Below, one piece after another: positions 1-9,137 of a DNA stretch of 33,947 nt (within the stretch, counting starts at the first letter, position 1; each line of letters opens with the position of its first letter). The stretch lies in NCBI GenBank assembly GCA_903847585.1, contig CAINEC010000198.1:1-33947 (forward strand), read 5' to 3'. The notes under the pieces are model-generated. The model saw only the letters and a list, made by a program, of their open reading frames with translations. It searched no databases and was not told the origin of the DNA. The position numbers and the translations under genes are program-made. Origin of the DNA: an uncultured Bacteroidota bacterium. GTDB lineage: Bacteria > Bacteroidota > Bacteroidia > AKYH767-A > OLB10.

Positions 1-44
1 GATCATCATTAATTAGAACATTTTAATCACTTAATTATATAAAC

Positions 45-308
45 ATGTTACTTAACATCTTATTACAAACAACAGGCGTAGACGGATTAGGATTCGGATA
101 CGGTCTTGCTGCCATTGGTGCAGGTATCGCTGCTTTAGCTGCTGGTTTAGGTATCGGCCGCATTGGAGGTTCAGCATTAGAATCAATCGCTCGTCAACCT
201 GAAGCTTCAGGAGATATTCGTGCGAATATGATCCTTGCTGCTGCCCTTGTAGAAGGAGCTGCATTCTTCGCAATGGTAATCGGATTATTAGCAATCCTTA
301 CAAAGTAA
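45..308 (+). CDS. atpE: ATP synthase F0 subunit c
   Basis: This 87-residue hydrophobic hairpin is the proteolipid that forms the rotating c-ring of F1Fo ATP synthase in the inner membrane. It has two membrane helices (about residues 17-42 and 61-85) joined by the conserved polar loop R50-Q51-P52-E53. The ion-carrying carboxylate is E70 in helix 2. Helix 1 has no Gln/Glu and E70 is followed by Gly rather than Ser, so the Na+-binding signature is absent and proton coupling is expected. It heads the visible operon; atpB is expected just upstream, outside the window. The start ATG lies in an AT-rich context without a Shine-Dalgarno site. A stem-loop follows the stop codon. Confidence 0.97.
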   Translation: MLLNILLQTTGVDGLGFGYGLAAIGAGIAALAAGLGIGRIGGSALESIARQPEASGDIRANMILAAALVEGAAFFAMVIGLLAILTK

Positions 309-323
309 TTTGTAATTGCTATC

Positions 324-365
324 AACGAACCGGTGCAAAAGCGATTGGCCAAGCACCGGTTTGTT
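324..365 (+). promoter_or_regulatory. Stem-loop between atpE and atpF
   Basis: The 97-nt gap after atpE holds an inverted repeat: arm 324-336 (ends CCGGTGC) pairs with arm 353-365 (begins GCACCGG). That gives 13 bp with one G-U pair around a 16-nt loop, and a short T-rich stretch follows. The run of genes continues downstream, so this is unlikely to be a complete terminator. A partial terminator, or a 3' stabilising or processing element that raises atpE mRNA above the rest of the operon, fits the high copy number of subunit c. The hairpin is seen directly; the role is inferred. Confidence 0.7.
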
Positions 366-405
366 TAAAACAAGTAATACATCTAAAAAAAGAAATTAAT
401 ATAAA

Positions 406-900
406 ATGGAACTCGTAAAACCCGAATTTGGTCTCGTATTTTGGATGACCGTTTCATTTCTGATTGTTGTGTTTATCCTTCGCAAATTTGCTTGGGGACC
501 AATTTTATCATCTTTAAAAGAGCGTGAAACATCAATCGAAGATGCTTTAAATGCTGCTAAAAAAGCAAAGGATGAAGTAGCCAACATGAAGGCAGAAAAC
601 GAGCAATTGTTGAAGCAGGCACGCAATGAGCGTGACATGATGTTGAAAGAAGCTCGTGATACAAAAGATGCTATTGTTAATGAGGCTCGTGCAAAAGCAC
701 AATCAGAAGCAGATCGTATGATTACTGCTGCTCGTGAATCAATTCAAAATGAGAAAATGGCGGCTATCACTGAATTAAAAAATCAGGTAGCAACATTATC
801 TATTGAAATTGCTGAGAAAGTAATTCGTCAACAATTGGCGAGTGACGACAAGCAAAAGGCATTGGTTAATGATTTATTGAAAGACGTTAAGTTAAACTAA
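406..900 (+). CDS. atpF: ATP synthase F0 subunit b
   Basis: This is the peripheral-stalk subunit of F1Fo ATP synthase, 164 residues, the usual bacterial length. A single N-terminal membrane helix (about residues 12-30, containing FWMTVSFLIVVFIL) is followed by a long charged, Ala-rich amphipathic helix (about 35-150) typical of the b dimer that clamps delta and alpha. It lies between atpE and atpH in the canonical order, 25 nt before atpH. The start ATG is preceded by AATATAAA and has no Shine-Dalgarno sequence. Nothing is missing or unusual. Confidence 0.96.
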   Translation: MELVKPEFGLVFWMTVSFLIVVFILRKFAWGPILSSLKERETSIEDALNAAKKAKDEVANMKAENEQLLKQARNERDMMLKEARDTKDAIVNEARAKAQSEADRMITAARESIQNEKMAAITELKNQVATLSIEIAEKVIRQQLASDDKQKALVNDLLKDVKLN

Positions 901-925
901 TTCACTAATCGCTAAAAATTAGAAA

Positions 926-1483
926 ATGACAGAGTCAAAAGTAGCTCGCAGATACGCAAAATCATTGCTGGGATTAGCCACCGAAAAGAATATTACGGAG
1001 AAGGTTTTTTCTGATATGCAATTGATTGCTACTGCTTGTGATCAAAGTCGCGATTTAGCATTACTGATGAAAAACCCAATTATCAATACTGATAAAAAAG
1101 AGGCGGTAATTAAAGGTGTATTTTCAGGTAAGATTGATAATGTGACATTGTCGTTCATGGACTTAATGACTAAAAAAGGACGTGAAGGATATTTAGAAGA
1201 TATCGCACAAGAGTACATCAATATTTATAAGGAGTCAATCGGAGTAAAAGTAGCGCATGTAACTACTGCAACTCCATTGGATGCTTCAACAAAAGAACAA
1301 ATTCTTGACATCGTTAAGAAGATGAAAGGAAATAAAATTGAACTTGTTGAAACAGTAAATAAAAATATCATTGGAGGATTCGTTCTTCGCATCGGCGATG
1401 AGCAGTGGGATTCTTCAGTATTGAAAAAGTTACGTCAGTTGAAAAACGAATTCGACGATAACTTATATGTAAAAGAATATTAA
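926..1483 (+). CDS. atpH: ATP synthase F1 subunit delta (OSCP)
   Basis: This 185-residue protein is the F1 delta/OSCP subunit, which links the peripheral stalk to the top of the alpha-beta hexamer. The N-terminal helical domain begins with the family pattern VARRYAKSLLGLA. The C-terminal region carries the conserved IIGGFVLRIGDEQWDSSVLKKL signature (near residues 148-168), followed by a short tail. The length matches the family. It sits between atpF and atpA with short gaps of 25 and 35 nt, consistent with one transcript. Confidence 0.95.
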   Translation: MTESKVARRYAKSLLGLATEKNITEKVFSDMQLIATACDQSRDLALLMKNPIINTDKKEAVIKGVFSGKIDNVTLSFMDLMTKKGREGYLEDIAQEYINIYKESIGVKVAHVTTATPLDASTKEQILDIVKKMKGNKIELVETVNKNIIGGFVLRIGDEQWDSSVLKKLRQLKNEFDDNLYVKEY

Positions 1484-1518
1484 TAATTATCTAATAACAA
1501 CTATAAATAACTACGAAA

Positions 1519-3099
1519 ATGGTAGATGTTAGACCAGACGAAGTTTCAGCTATTCTCCGTCAACAATTAGCAGGATTTAAATCTGCAACAGAACTTGAAG
1601 AAGTAGGAACCGTATTACAAGTGGGTGATGGTATTGCCCGTATCTACGGACTTACAAAGGTTCAATCAGGAGAGCTAATCGAATTTGAAAATGGACTTAA
1701 AGGTATCGTATTAAATCTTGAAGAAGATAACGTAGGTGCCGTAACGTTAGGTTCATCAAACAATATTAAAGAAGGGGATACTGTAAAGCGTACAGGTAAG
1801 ATCGCTTCTATTCGCGTAGGAGAAGGAATGCTTGGACGTGTTGTAGATACACTAGGTAATCCAATCGATGGCAAAGGACCAATTTCTGGTGAGACTTTCG
1901 AAATGCCACTTGAGCGTAAAGCACCAGGGGTAATTTTCCGTCAGCCAGTAAACGAGCCTTTACAAACAGGTATCAAAGCGATTGATGCGATGATTCCTAT
2001 CGGACGTGGTCAGCGTGAGTTAATCATCGGTGATCGTCAGACAGGTAAAACAGCTGTTGCGATTGATACAATTATCAATCAAAAAGAATTCTACGATAAA
2101 GGTGAGCCAGTATTTTGTATCTACGTTGCAGTAGGTCAGAAAGGTTCTACTGTTGCTAACGTAGTGAAGACATTAGAAGAGCGTGGTGCAATGCCTTATA
2201 CAGTAATCGTTGCAGCGACTGCTTCTGAGTCTGCTCCAATGCAATTCTTCGCTCCAATGGCAGGTGCTGCAATCGGAGAATATTTCCGTGATACTGGTCG
2301 CCCAGCATTAGTTGTTTATGATGATTTATCGAAACAAGCAGTTGCTTACCGTGAGGTATCTCTATTATTACGTCGTCCTCCAGGTCGTGAGGCTTATCCA
2401 GGAGACGTATTCTACTTACACAGTCGTTTATTAGAGCGTGCTGCGAAAGTAATTAAGTCGGATTCGATTGCTGCTAATATGAATGACTTACCTGAATCTT
2501 TAAAAGGTAAAGTAAAAGGTGGTGGATCGTTAACAGCTCTTCCTATTATCGAAACACAAGCGGGTGACGTTTCTGCGTATATTCCTACAAACGTAATTTC
2601 AATTACTGATGGACAGATATTCCTTGAAGCTAACTTGTTCAACTCTGGTGTTCGTCCTGCAATTAACGTAGGTATCTCGGTATCACGTGTAGGTGGTAAC
2701 GCACAGATTAAATCAATGAAGAAAGTTGCTGGTACGCTTAAGTTAGATCAGGCTCAGTACCGTGAATTAGAGGCCTTCTCTAAATTCGGTTCGGACTTAG
2801 ATGCAGCTACAAAAGCGGTAATCGACAAAGGTTCTCGTAACGTAGAAATTCTTAAGCAAGGTCAATATTCACCATTACGTGTAGAAGAGCAAGTTGCCAT
2901 CATTTACCTTGGAACAAAAGGTTTATTGCAAAATGTTCCTGTACGTCAGGTGCGTGAATTCGAAACTAACTTCTTAAATGTAATGCGTGCAAGTCATAAA
3001 GCTACACTTGATCAATTAGCGAAAGGTGTAATCAATGATGAAATCACGAATACATTAGAGCAGGTAGGTAAAGACTTAGCAAAAAATTATACTGCTTAA
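1519..3099 (+). CDS. atpA: ATP synthase F1 subunit alpha
   Basis: This 526-residue protein is the non-catalytic nucleotide-binding subunit of F1. The Walker A loop GDRQTGKT is at residues 171-178, the Walker B strand PALVVYDD at about 262-269, and the arginine finger in SVSRVGG is R390. [11 protein letters not shown] (361-370) and the C-terminal helical domain are intact. Length and domain order match bacterial alpha subunits, so the protein should be functional. It lies between atpH and atpG in the usual order. The start context is ACGAAAATG, A-rich with no Shine-Dalgarno site. Confidence 0.98.
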   Translation: MVDVRPDEVSAILRQQLAGFKSATELEEVGTVLQVGDGIARIYGLTKVQSGELIEFENGLKGIVLNLEEDNVGAVTLGSSNNIKEGDTVKRTGKIASIRVGEGMLGRVVDTLGNPIDGKGPISGETFEMPLERKAPGVIFRQPVNEPLQTGIKAIDAMIPIGRGQRELIIGDRQTGKTAVAIDTIINQKEFYDKGEPVFCIYVAVGQKGSTVANVVKTLEERGAMPYTVIVAATASESAPMQFFAPMAGAAIGEYFRDTGRPALVVYDDLSKQAVAYREVSLLLRRPPGREAYPGDVFYLHSRLLERAAKVIKSDSIAANMNDLPESLKGKVKGGGSLTALPIIETQAGDVSAYIPTNVISITDGQIFLEANLFNSGVRPAINVGISVSRVGGNAQIKSMKKVAGTLKLDQAQYRELEAFSKFGSDLDAATKAVIDKGSRNVEILKQGQYSPLRVEEQVAIIYLGTKGLLQNVPVRQVREFETNFLNVMRASHKATLDQLAKGVINDEITNTLEQVGKDLAKNYTA

Positions 3100-3127
3100 T
3101 AACAGCACGATTTAAAGAAAATTTAAA

Positions 3128-4009
3128 ATGGCTAATTTAAAAGAGGTACGTTTAAGAATTGTTTCTGTGTCGAGTACACAGCAAATCACCAAAGCAATGA
3201 AAATGGTGAGTGCTGCTAAGTTACGTCGCGCGCAGAATGCAATTACGCAACTACGCCCTTATGCAAATAAGCTTCGTGATATTCTTGAAAACTTGTCTTC
3301 TTCTCTAGAAGGAAACAGCGGAGGACAATTCGCTCAAGTACGCCCTGTAGAAAAAGTTTTAATTGTAGCTGTTACTTCAAACAGAGGTTTAGCAGGTGCA
3401 TTTAATGCAAATATCATTCGCCAGGTTAACAGATTAATTCACGACCAATACAGCGCTCAGGCTAATGCAGGAAACGTAAAGGTTTTAAGTATTGGTAAAA
3501 AAGCATCTGATTTCTATTCTAAAAACAAATCATTGTATAATGGAAATCACAATGAAGTATATGGTGATTTACGTTTTGATGTTGTTGCGCCAATTGCAGA
3601 AAAAATCATGAGTGATTTTGCTGCTGGGCAATATGATAAAGTTATTGTAGTTTATAATCAGTTTAAAAATGCTGCAGTGCAAATTGTTCAATCTGAACAG
3701 TTATTGCCACTTCAACCAGCCGCTACTTCAACTGAAAACGCGACTAATAACGACTATATCTTTGAACCAGGAAAGCAAGAGATTGTGCTTGACTTAATTC
3801 CAAAGTCAATCAAAACACAATTGTACAAAGCGGTTCTTGATTCGCATGCCTCTGAACATGGAGCGCGTATGACAGCAATGAGCAAGGCAACTGATAACGC
3901 AGGTGAGTTGATCAAAGAATTAAAGCTTACTTACAATAAAGCTCGTCAGGCTGCAATTACCAACGAAATCTTGGAGATTGTTGCAGGTGCCGAAGCATTG
4001 AACGGATAA
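3128..4009 (+). CDS. atpG: ATP synthase F1 subunit gamma
   Basis: This is the rotor shaft of F1, 293 residues. The N-terminal coiled-coil helix carries the hallmark ITKAMKMVSAAKLRRAQ (about residues 20-36), and the C-terminal helix ends in the conserved ITNEILEIVAGAEAL. The central Rossmann-like domain is present. It is the last gene of this cluster: a strong terminator begins 28 nt after its stop codon and no atpD or atpC follows. In many Bacteroidota the beta and epsilon genes are at a separate locus, which fits. Confidence 0.97.
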   Translation: MANLKEVRLRIVSVSSTQQITKAMKMVSAAKLRRAQNAITQLRPYANKLRDILENLSSSLEGNSGGQFAQVRPVEKVLIVAVTSNRGLAGAFNANIIRQVNRLIHDQYSAQANAGNVKVLSIGKKASDFYSKNKSLYNGNHNEVYGDLRFDVVAPIAEKIMSDFAAGQYDKVIVVYNQFKNAAVQIVQSEQLLPLQPAATSTENATNNDYIFEPGKQEIVLDLIPKSIKTQLYKAVLDSHASEHGARMTAMSKATDNAGELIKELKLTYNKARQAAITNEILEIVAGAEALNG

Positions 4010-4037
4010 TAAGGTTAAACTAATCTAATAGTATCTA

Positions 4038-4067
4038 ATAGGGAGCAATTTGCTCCCTATTTTTTTT
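4038..4067 (+). terminator. Rho-independent terminator of the ATP synthase operon
   Basis: A perfect 10-bp stem (4038-4047 with 4051-4060, ATAGGGAGCA/TGCTCCCTAT) with a 3-nt loop is followed by a run of eight T (4060-4067). It begins 28 nt after the atpG stop codon, on the coding strand of the operon. Confidence 0.92.
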
Positions 4068-4171
4068 GCTTTCTTGAAACTTATTAGAAGGCTTATGCAC
4101 TAACTCTATACTCAATGAAAATAACCTATTAAAAATACAGTTCAAAGGTTGGATTGATAATGGTTGAATGG

Positions 4172-4200
4172 AAGGGCGATGTGGTTATCGCCCTTTTTTT
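4172..4200 (+). terminator. Second terminator-like hairpin downstream of atpG
   Basis: A perfect 9-bp stem (4172-4180, AAGGGCGAT; 4187-4195, ATCGCCCTT) with a 6-nt loop runs directly into a T tract ending at 4200. No protein-coding gene lies between it and the preceding terminator. It is either a back-up terminator for the atp operon or the 3' end of an unannotated short transcript from 4068-4171. Confidence 0.8.
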
Positions 4201-4230
4201 ATGATTAACCGCATTGACTGGGGAAAAAAT

Positions 4231-4259
4231 GAAGGAAGCATCGGGCTTCCTTCGTTTGT
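4231..4259 (+). terminator. Third terminator-like hairpin, just upstream of a secreted-protein gene
   Basis: A 9-bp stem (GAAGGAAGC 4231-4239 with GCTTCCTTC 4245-4253) with a 5-nt loop is followed by GTTTGTTTTTA. It ends about 27 nt before the ATG at 4286, so it could be a third read-through barrier or a leader attenuator for that gene. The T tract is interrupted by G, so it is weaker than the two before it. Confidence 0.55.
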
Positions 4260-4285
4260 TTTTATACTTTCATAAAAAAACACAC

Positions 4286-5959
4286 ATGAAAAAAATCTAC
4301 TTATTACTATTTGGCCTATTGCCATTTTTTAGCAATGCCCAGTTTGCTAATGATTCAACCAATAATGTGGTTATTCAAGATGCGATTGGCTCTGAACAAG
4401 CTACTCCATTAATCAGCTCCCGCAGCGATGGGGGTGTTTATATTTCCTGGTTTGATCAGTCGTCAGGAATGTATGTTTTACGCATGCAGCGTTTAGATGC
4501 TCTTGGTAATAAATTATGGGGCCCCAATGGTGTAGTAGTCAGTAATGCCAATCAGAATACTGCCTTATTTCGCTACGATTTGAAAACGGATAATGAAGGA
4601 AATGCAATTGTCGCTTTTCAAGATCAACGAACAGGAAGTATGCAGGTCGTTGCTCAAAAAATGGACTCTACTGGAGCTCCAGTGTGGGCGAACAATGGGG
4701 TTGTTTTAGCAGACGCCGATGCGGCACAAGGATTAGCACCTGTAATTGGTGTTTTGTCAAATAATAACGTTGTTGTAGCATGGAATGCTTATTCGAGTAC
4801 CAACCAAAAATGGGTTTGTTATATCGAATTAAATCCAGCTACAGGAGCTTCTATTAATGGCGCTGGTCCGGATAAAATAAAACCAGCAACTGGAACTACA
4901 CCTAACTATTCTCGTCCATCGATTGCTTCTTACGCTAACAACGAATATTATTTAATGTACGTTCAGGAAACAGGCAACTTCCCAGGATTAACATCTAAGT
5001 TATTTGTAAAAAGAATGGCTACTAACTATGTAAGCTTATGGGCTGCACCAATTCAGTTTACAACAAAAACAATTACCGCATTTTTCTTCCCTAGAATAAT
5101 TTCAGATGGTGGAACTGGATTCTTATGTGCTTTCAATACAGGTAATCCTGCTAATGCAGCACTTACTTGTGTTTATTTACAGCATGTTGATTCTACTGGC
5201 GCTACATGGAGTACTAACGGTACTGCATTAACGAGCTCAACAACGATTAATTCTTATTTAGGAGATTACTTTTATAATTCAACTACTAATCAAACCTGGG
5301 TAGGATTACAAGTGACAAATTCAGGGCAGTCGGCTTCTGGAAACAGTATTCAAAGAGTGAACAATGCAGGATTGAATTTATGTGGTACAGATGGAATTGT
5401 TGTTGATCCACAAACTTCTAATATGACGATACCTGTTGGCATTGCACAAGATGATAATAACGCCATTTTGGTTTATTATACTGGAGGATTTAATCAGGTT
5501 TCTATTAAAGCTACGTTAATTGATTCAATGGGTGTGAAGCAATGGGCGTTTAACGAAAAAGCAATTAATGTAACTGCAAGTAATAAAGATGATATCGGAA
5601 TTTCGAGAGTAAATAATCATCAGTTAATTGTTTCTTGGACAGATACCAGAAACGATAATGGTATTTACGCTCAAAATATAAATGATGATGGAACTTTAGG
5701 ACCTATGGCTGTTGGATTAAATAATATCGAGGCTAATTCAGGTATTCAGATTATACAAAATCCTTCAAGCATATTGCAATTAAAAAGTATGAACAGCATT
5801 GAAGAAGTTGAGATTTATTCTGCAATGGGACAATTAGTTTACTCGACGTTTGGATTGGATAATACAGAATTATCAATTCCTTTAACGAATAAGTTCATCG
5901 CAGGAAATTATATTATACGTGTGAATCGTAAAACAACACTTAAGTGGATTAAAGAATAA
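4286..5959 (+). CDS. Secreted protein with W-repeat (propeller-like) body and T9SS C-terminal sorting domain
   Basis: This predicted 557-residue exported protein starts at 4286, where MKKIYLLLFGLLPFFSNA gives a good signal peptide, cleaved before Q19. The open frame reaches back to 4214, but those codons cross the hairpin at 4231-4253 and would bury the signal sequence. The body carries a recurring D-x-x-G-x-x-x-W-x-x-N-G motif near residues 71, 127, 301, 360 and 412, alternating with strands such as VYISWFD and NVVVAWN, as in beta-propeller or sialidase-like folds. Residues about 490-557 look like a T9SS type A sorting domain (EIYSAMGQLVYS, then IAGNYIIRV). Secretion through the outer membrane is likely; function unknown. 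A bidirectional terminator separates it from the opposing gene. Confidence 0.85.
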   Translation: MKKIYLLLFGLLPFFSNAQFANDSTNNVVIQDAIGSEQATPLISSRSDGGVYISWFDQSSGMYVLRMQRLDALGNKLWGPNGVVVSNANQNTALFRYDLKTDNEGNAIVAFQDQRTGSMQVVAQKMDSTGAPVWANNGVVLADADAAQGLAPVIGVLSNNNVVVAWNAYSSTNQKWVCYIELNPATGASINGAGPDKIKPATGTTPNYSRPSIASYANNEYYLMYVQETGNFPGLTSKLFVKRMATNYVSLWAAPIQFTTKTITAFFFPRIISDGGTGFLCAFNTGNPANAALTCVYLQHVDSTGATWSTNGTALTSSTTINSYLGDYFYNSTTNQTWVGLQVTNSGQSASGNSIQRVNNAGLNLCGTDGIVVDPQTSNMTIPVGIAQDDNNAILVYYTGGFNQVSIKATLIDSMGVKQWAFNEKAINVTASNKDDIGISRVNNHQLIVSWTDTRNDNGIYAQNINDDGTLGPMAVGLNNIEANSGIQIIQNPSSILQLKSMNSIEEVEIYSAMGQLVYSTFGLDNTELSIPLTNKFIAGNYIIRVNRKTTLKWIKE

Positions 5960-5977
5960 TAGTAATTAGATAAAATA

Positions 5978-6007
5978 AAAACGGGGACTAATTTTAGTCC
6001 CCGTTTT
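5978..6007. terminator. Bidirectional terminator between convergent genes
   Basis: A 13-bp perfect stem (5978-5990, AAAACGGGGACTA; 5995-6007, TAGTCCCCGTTTT) has a 4-nt loop, with A-rich sequence on the left and T-rich on the right, so it can terminate transcripts from both sides. It sits 18 nt after the stop of the secreted-protein gene and ends just before the stop codon of the opposing DUF2723 gene. Confidence 0.93.
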
Positions 6008-6008
6008 T

Positions 6009-9000
6009 TTATTGCTGTTGATAGTAATTCGGATTGAGCGCTGAATACTTTTGAAGTTTTTTCTGCATCTCATCACCTAACTGTGATTGTCCATACTGTT
6101 TTGCCATTCTGATTAACTCACCATAAATAGCATAAGCTTGGTTCGACTCTCTGTCGATAGAAGTGAAATAAGAAGTGCGCTTTAATGATAAGTAGTAATC
6201 CATTTCATTTTCATAGATAGCGGCCATACGTTTTGTAATTGCTATTGCCATATCGTTCGCATGCTTTCTTCTTGCTTCTGGTAATTCAACCATCGACATG
6301 GTCATACGATTCATTGGATTTAAAGTATCGTTAGGATTTACTTTTTGAGAGGCAATAAAATATAATTCAATTGGACGAAGCATCATCACATTGTATCCTA
6401 CTCTATTGTCTGGCATTTCTTCATTCATTTTATCTAATACAGTAATTGCTGAATCTTTTTTACCAGACTCTAATAATGATTCCGCTAATCGAGCGAAGTT
6501 ATTGCGGAAGTTCATCGTCATACCAATATTTGTCTGATCCAGATAAACACCATCTTTATTCATATTTCCCCACAGGAATTTATTCATCATGTTGTTATAC
6601 ATAATGTCATTATTAACCCTTCCTGTTTGTCCGTTAGGATCAATTGATCTAGGATTTTTTATTGGAACAAAACGATAAGCTAATCCCTCTAACTGGAAGT
6701 AAGGCTCTAGGTTCATATAGTTTTCACTTCCAACAGTAACAGCAAAATAAATAGGACGTTTCCAATCGTTATTGGCAATCATATCCAAAATCATTAAGTC
6801 TGCTTTCATCAAATAGCTTTTATTAATCTCCCAGAAAATAGTATCTACAATCTGATTAGCTTCTTCTGGTTTTACAATACCTGCAGCTATTACTGCTTTC
6901 TTATCAACTGGAATCATGAATTTCTTAGTAGGGAAGAAGCTCAACGACATTCCACTTTGTGTTTGAACTTTTGCACTAGGATCATCCGACTTAATAAAAT
7001 TCATTACGTCTTTTAAGTTGATATAACCGTCAGCGTTTACTCTTCCTTCATAATAAGGAACATAATCTCTGTTGCCTTGTTCGTATTGCTCATGCGTGAA
7101 GCTGATAGGAAGCGCATCACTTTGATAAGCCTTGCGTTTCATCTGATCGATATACCAATCCGTGTTTAATAAACTCAAATTAACAATTCTGATATCAGGA
7201 CGAACACCTTCTACATCTTGTGCATACCAAAGAGGGAATGTATCGTTATCACCATTAGTAAAGATGAGTGCGTTCGGAGCACAGCTTTGTAAGTAGTTAT
7301 GAGCAAAATCGCGCGAAGTATAACGGCGAGAACGGTTGTGATCATCCCATCCATCTTTCGCCATTAATGTTGGTGCAGCCAATAAGCAAATAGTAGTTGA
7401 TAAAATAGCTGCAGTTTGGCCATCAAGTTTTTTGCTAATTGCATCAATCAAAGCCAACGTTCCTAATCCAATCCAAATAGCAAATGCATAAAATGATGCT
7501 GCATAAGCATAATCACGTTCACGTGGCTGATATGGATATTGATTCAGATAAAGTACTATGGCTAATCCTGTAAAGAAGAACAATAACATTACGGTCCAGA
7601 AATCGTTTTGCTTTGCTTTTTTGTAATGCCAGATCATCCCTACAAATCCTAATAAGAAAGGAAGCATGTAAAAACGATTGTATCCTTTGTTGCTTTTTGC
7701 ACTATCAGGTAAAGTGTCTTGAGGACCTAATCGTGCTTCATCAAGAAATGTAATTCCTGTAAGCCAATTACCTTTAGTAATTCCTCCATGTCCTTGAATA
7801 TCATTTTGACGACCAGAAAAATTCCACATAAAATAGCGCCAATACATATGAATGATTTGATAATTCCAGAAGAACTTTAAGTTTTGAGCAAATGTTGGCT
7901 TGCCTTCACCCGTAATACCCGCCCATTCTTTGTAAGCTTGAATGTGATTTTCTTGACCGCTATACATACGAGGGAAAATTGTACAGTTAGCAGGATCAAA
8001 AACAGGAGATTGTTTTTTACCACTCACTACATACTTTCCATCTTTTGCTGCATATTGATTAGCTCCTTCTTCAATGCTTACTTGTTCTGCATTGTAGTAT
8101 TGACCATAAAACAAAGGACGATCTCCGTACTGCTCACGATTGATATATCCTAATAAATTAAATACTTGCTCAGGATTGTTTTCATCCATTGGCGGATTAG
8201 CCATCGAACGAATAACAATCATCGCATAAGAAGAGTATCCCAATAGAATAAATGCAAAGCAAAGGATGCTTAAATTTAGTAAAGGCTTATTCTTTTCAAC
8301 CGAATGTTTTAATCCGTAAGCAATTCCTCCAATTACTAATAACAAGAAGAAAATAAATCCTGACCAGAATGGTAATCCAAAGCTATTTACAAACAATAAG
8401 TCAAACTTAGATGCAAGACTTACTAAGCCAGAGATAATTCCGTATTGCACAACACCTAAAATCAATACCCCAACAATAGAAGTTTTAATTACTCCACCTA
8501 ATGATGGTTTGTTTTTCTTGAAGTAGTAAATGAATGCAAGCGCAGGAATCGTCAATAAGTTCAATAAGTGAATACCGATGGATAATCCCATCAAGTAAGC
8601 AATTAATATAATCCATTTGTTGGCGTCTTTTTCTTCGGAAGCATCCCACTTAAACATTACCCAAAATACAATTGCTGTAAAGAAAGAAGAGGAAGCGTAA
8701 ACCTCGCCCTCTACTGCCGAAAACCAGAATGAATCACTGAAGGTGTATGCTAAAGAGCCTACTAAACCAGCACCCATGATTCCGATCAGTTGTGCATTTG
8801 TAATCTCTTCGCTTTTTACAACAATCTTTTTTGCAATAGCGGTGATAGTCCAAAACAAAAACAGAATTGTAAATGCACTCATTAAAGCAGATAAAACATT
8901 GATCATTACGGAAACGAGGCGAATATCGCCGCCCGACATCAAACTAAATACTCTACCTAACATCAAGAATAGTGGCGCTCCCGGAGGATGACCTACTTGA

Positions 9001-9137
9001 AGACGGTAAGAAGATGCGATGAACTCACCGCAATCCCAAAAACTACCTGTTGGCTCAATAGTGCTTAAATACACGAACGCTGAAATGGCAAAAGCAATCC
9101 ATCCGAAGAGATTGTTAATACGCTTATAATGATTCAT
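6009..9137 (-). CDS. DUF2723 / TMEM260-like membrane protein, putative protein O-glycosyltransferase
   Basis: This 1042-residue protein has a polytopic membrane N-terminal half with the DUF2723 signature: an acidic loop after the first helix (W34-D35-C36-G37-E38-F39), then RLQVGHPPGAPLF, and further on YTFSDSFWFSAVEGEVYA. A second hydrophobic block lies at about residues 480-600. The C-terminal part (about 600-1042) is soluble and, in the last 200 residues, helical and TPR-like. The family is GT-C-like; the human member TMEM260 is a protein O-mannosyltransferase, and bacterial members are abundant in Bacteroidota but poorly characterised. Transfer of a sugar from a lipid donor to exported proteins is an inference. 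It is convergent with one T9SS secreted-protein gene and lies close to a second. Confidence 0.88.
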   Translation of the reverse strand: MNHYKRINNLFGWIAFAISAFVYLSTIEPTGSFWDCGEFIASSYRLQVGHPPGAPLFLMLGRVFSLMSGGDIRLVSVMINVLSALMSAFTILFLFWTITAIAKKIVVKSEEITNAQLIGIMGAGLVGSLAYTFSDSFWFSAVEGEVYASSSFFTAIVFWVMFKWDASEEKDANKWIILIAYLMGLSIGIHLLNLLTIPALAFIYYFKKNKPSLGGVIKTSIVGVLILGVVQYGIISGLVSLASKFDLLFVNSFGLPFWSGFIFFLLLVIGGIAYGLKHSVEKNKPLLNLSILCFAFILLGYSSYAMIVIRSMANPPMDENNPEQVFNLLGYINREQYGDRPLFYGQYYNAEQVSIEEGANQYAAKDGKYVVSGKKQSPVFDPANCTIFPRMYSGQENHIQAYKEWAGITGEGKPTFAQNLKFFWNYQIIHMYWRYFMWNFSGRQNDIQGHGGITKGNWLTGITFLDEARLGPQDTLPDSAKSNKGYNRFYMLPFLLGFVGMIWHYKKAKQNDFWTVMLLFFFTGLAIVLYLNQYPYQPRERDYAYAASFYAFAIWIGLGTLALIDAISKKLDGQTAAILSTTICLLAAPTLMAKDGWDDHNRSRRYTSRDFAHNYLQSCAPNALIFTNGDNDTFPLWYAQDVEGVRPDIRIVNLSLLNTDWYIDQMKRKAYQSDALPISFTHEQYEQGNRDYVPYYEGRVNADGYINLKDVMNFIKSDDPSAKVQTQSGMSLSFFPTKKFMIPVDKKAVIAAGIVKPEEANQIVDTIFWEINKSYLMKADLMILDMIANNDWKRPIYFAVTVGSENYMNLEPYFQLEGLAYRFVPIKNPRSIDPNGQTGRVNNDIMYNNMMNKFLWGNMNKDGVYLDQTNIGMTMNFRNNFARLAESLLESGKKDSAITVLDKMNEEMPDNRVGYNVMMLRPIELYFIASQKVNPNDTLNPMNRMTMSMVELPEARRKHANDMAIAITKRMAAIYENEMDYYLSLKRTSYFTSIDRESNQAYAIYGELIRMAKQYGQSQLGDEMQKKLQKYSALNPNYYQQQ

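Noticed and set aside
4160-4275. Two tiny frames (14 and 24 codons) reading through the second and third hairpins
   Set aside because: They translate across the terminator stems and T tracts, have no recognisable start signals and no protein-like pattern beyond chance.
4214-4285. Longer N-terminus for the secreted protein (start at 4214)
   Set aside because: The extra 24 codons cross a terminator-like hairpin and would bury a good signal peptide; the ATG at 4286 is a far better start.
7884-8153. Plus-strand frames within the DUF2723 gene (also 8743-8991)
   Set aside because: Shadows of a long, well-conserved membrane protein gene on the other strand.
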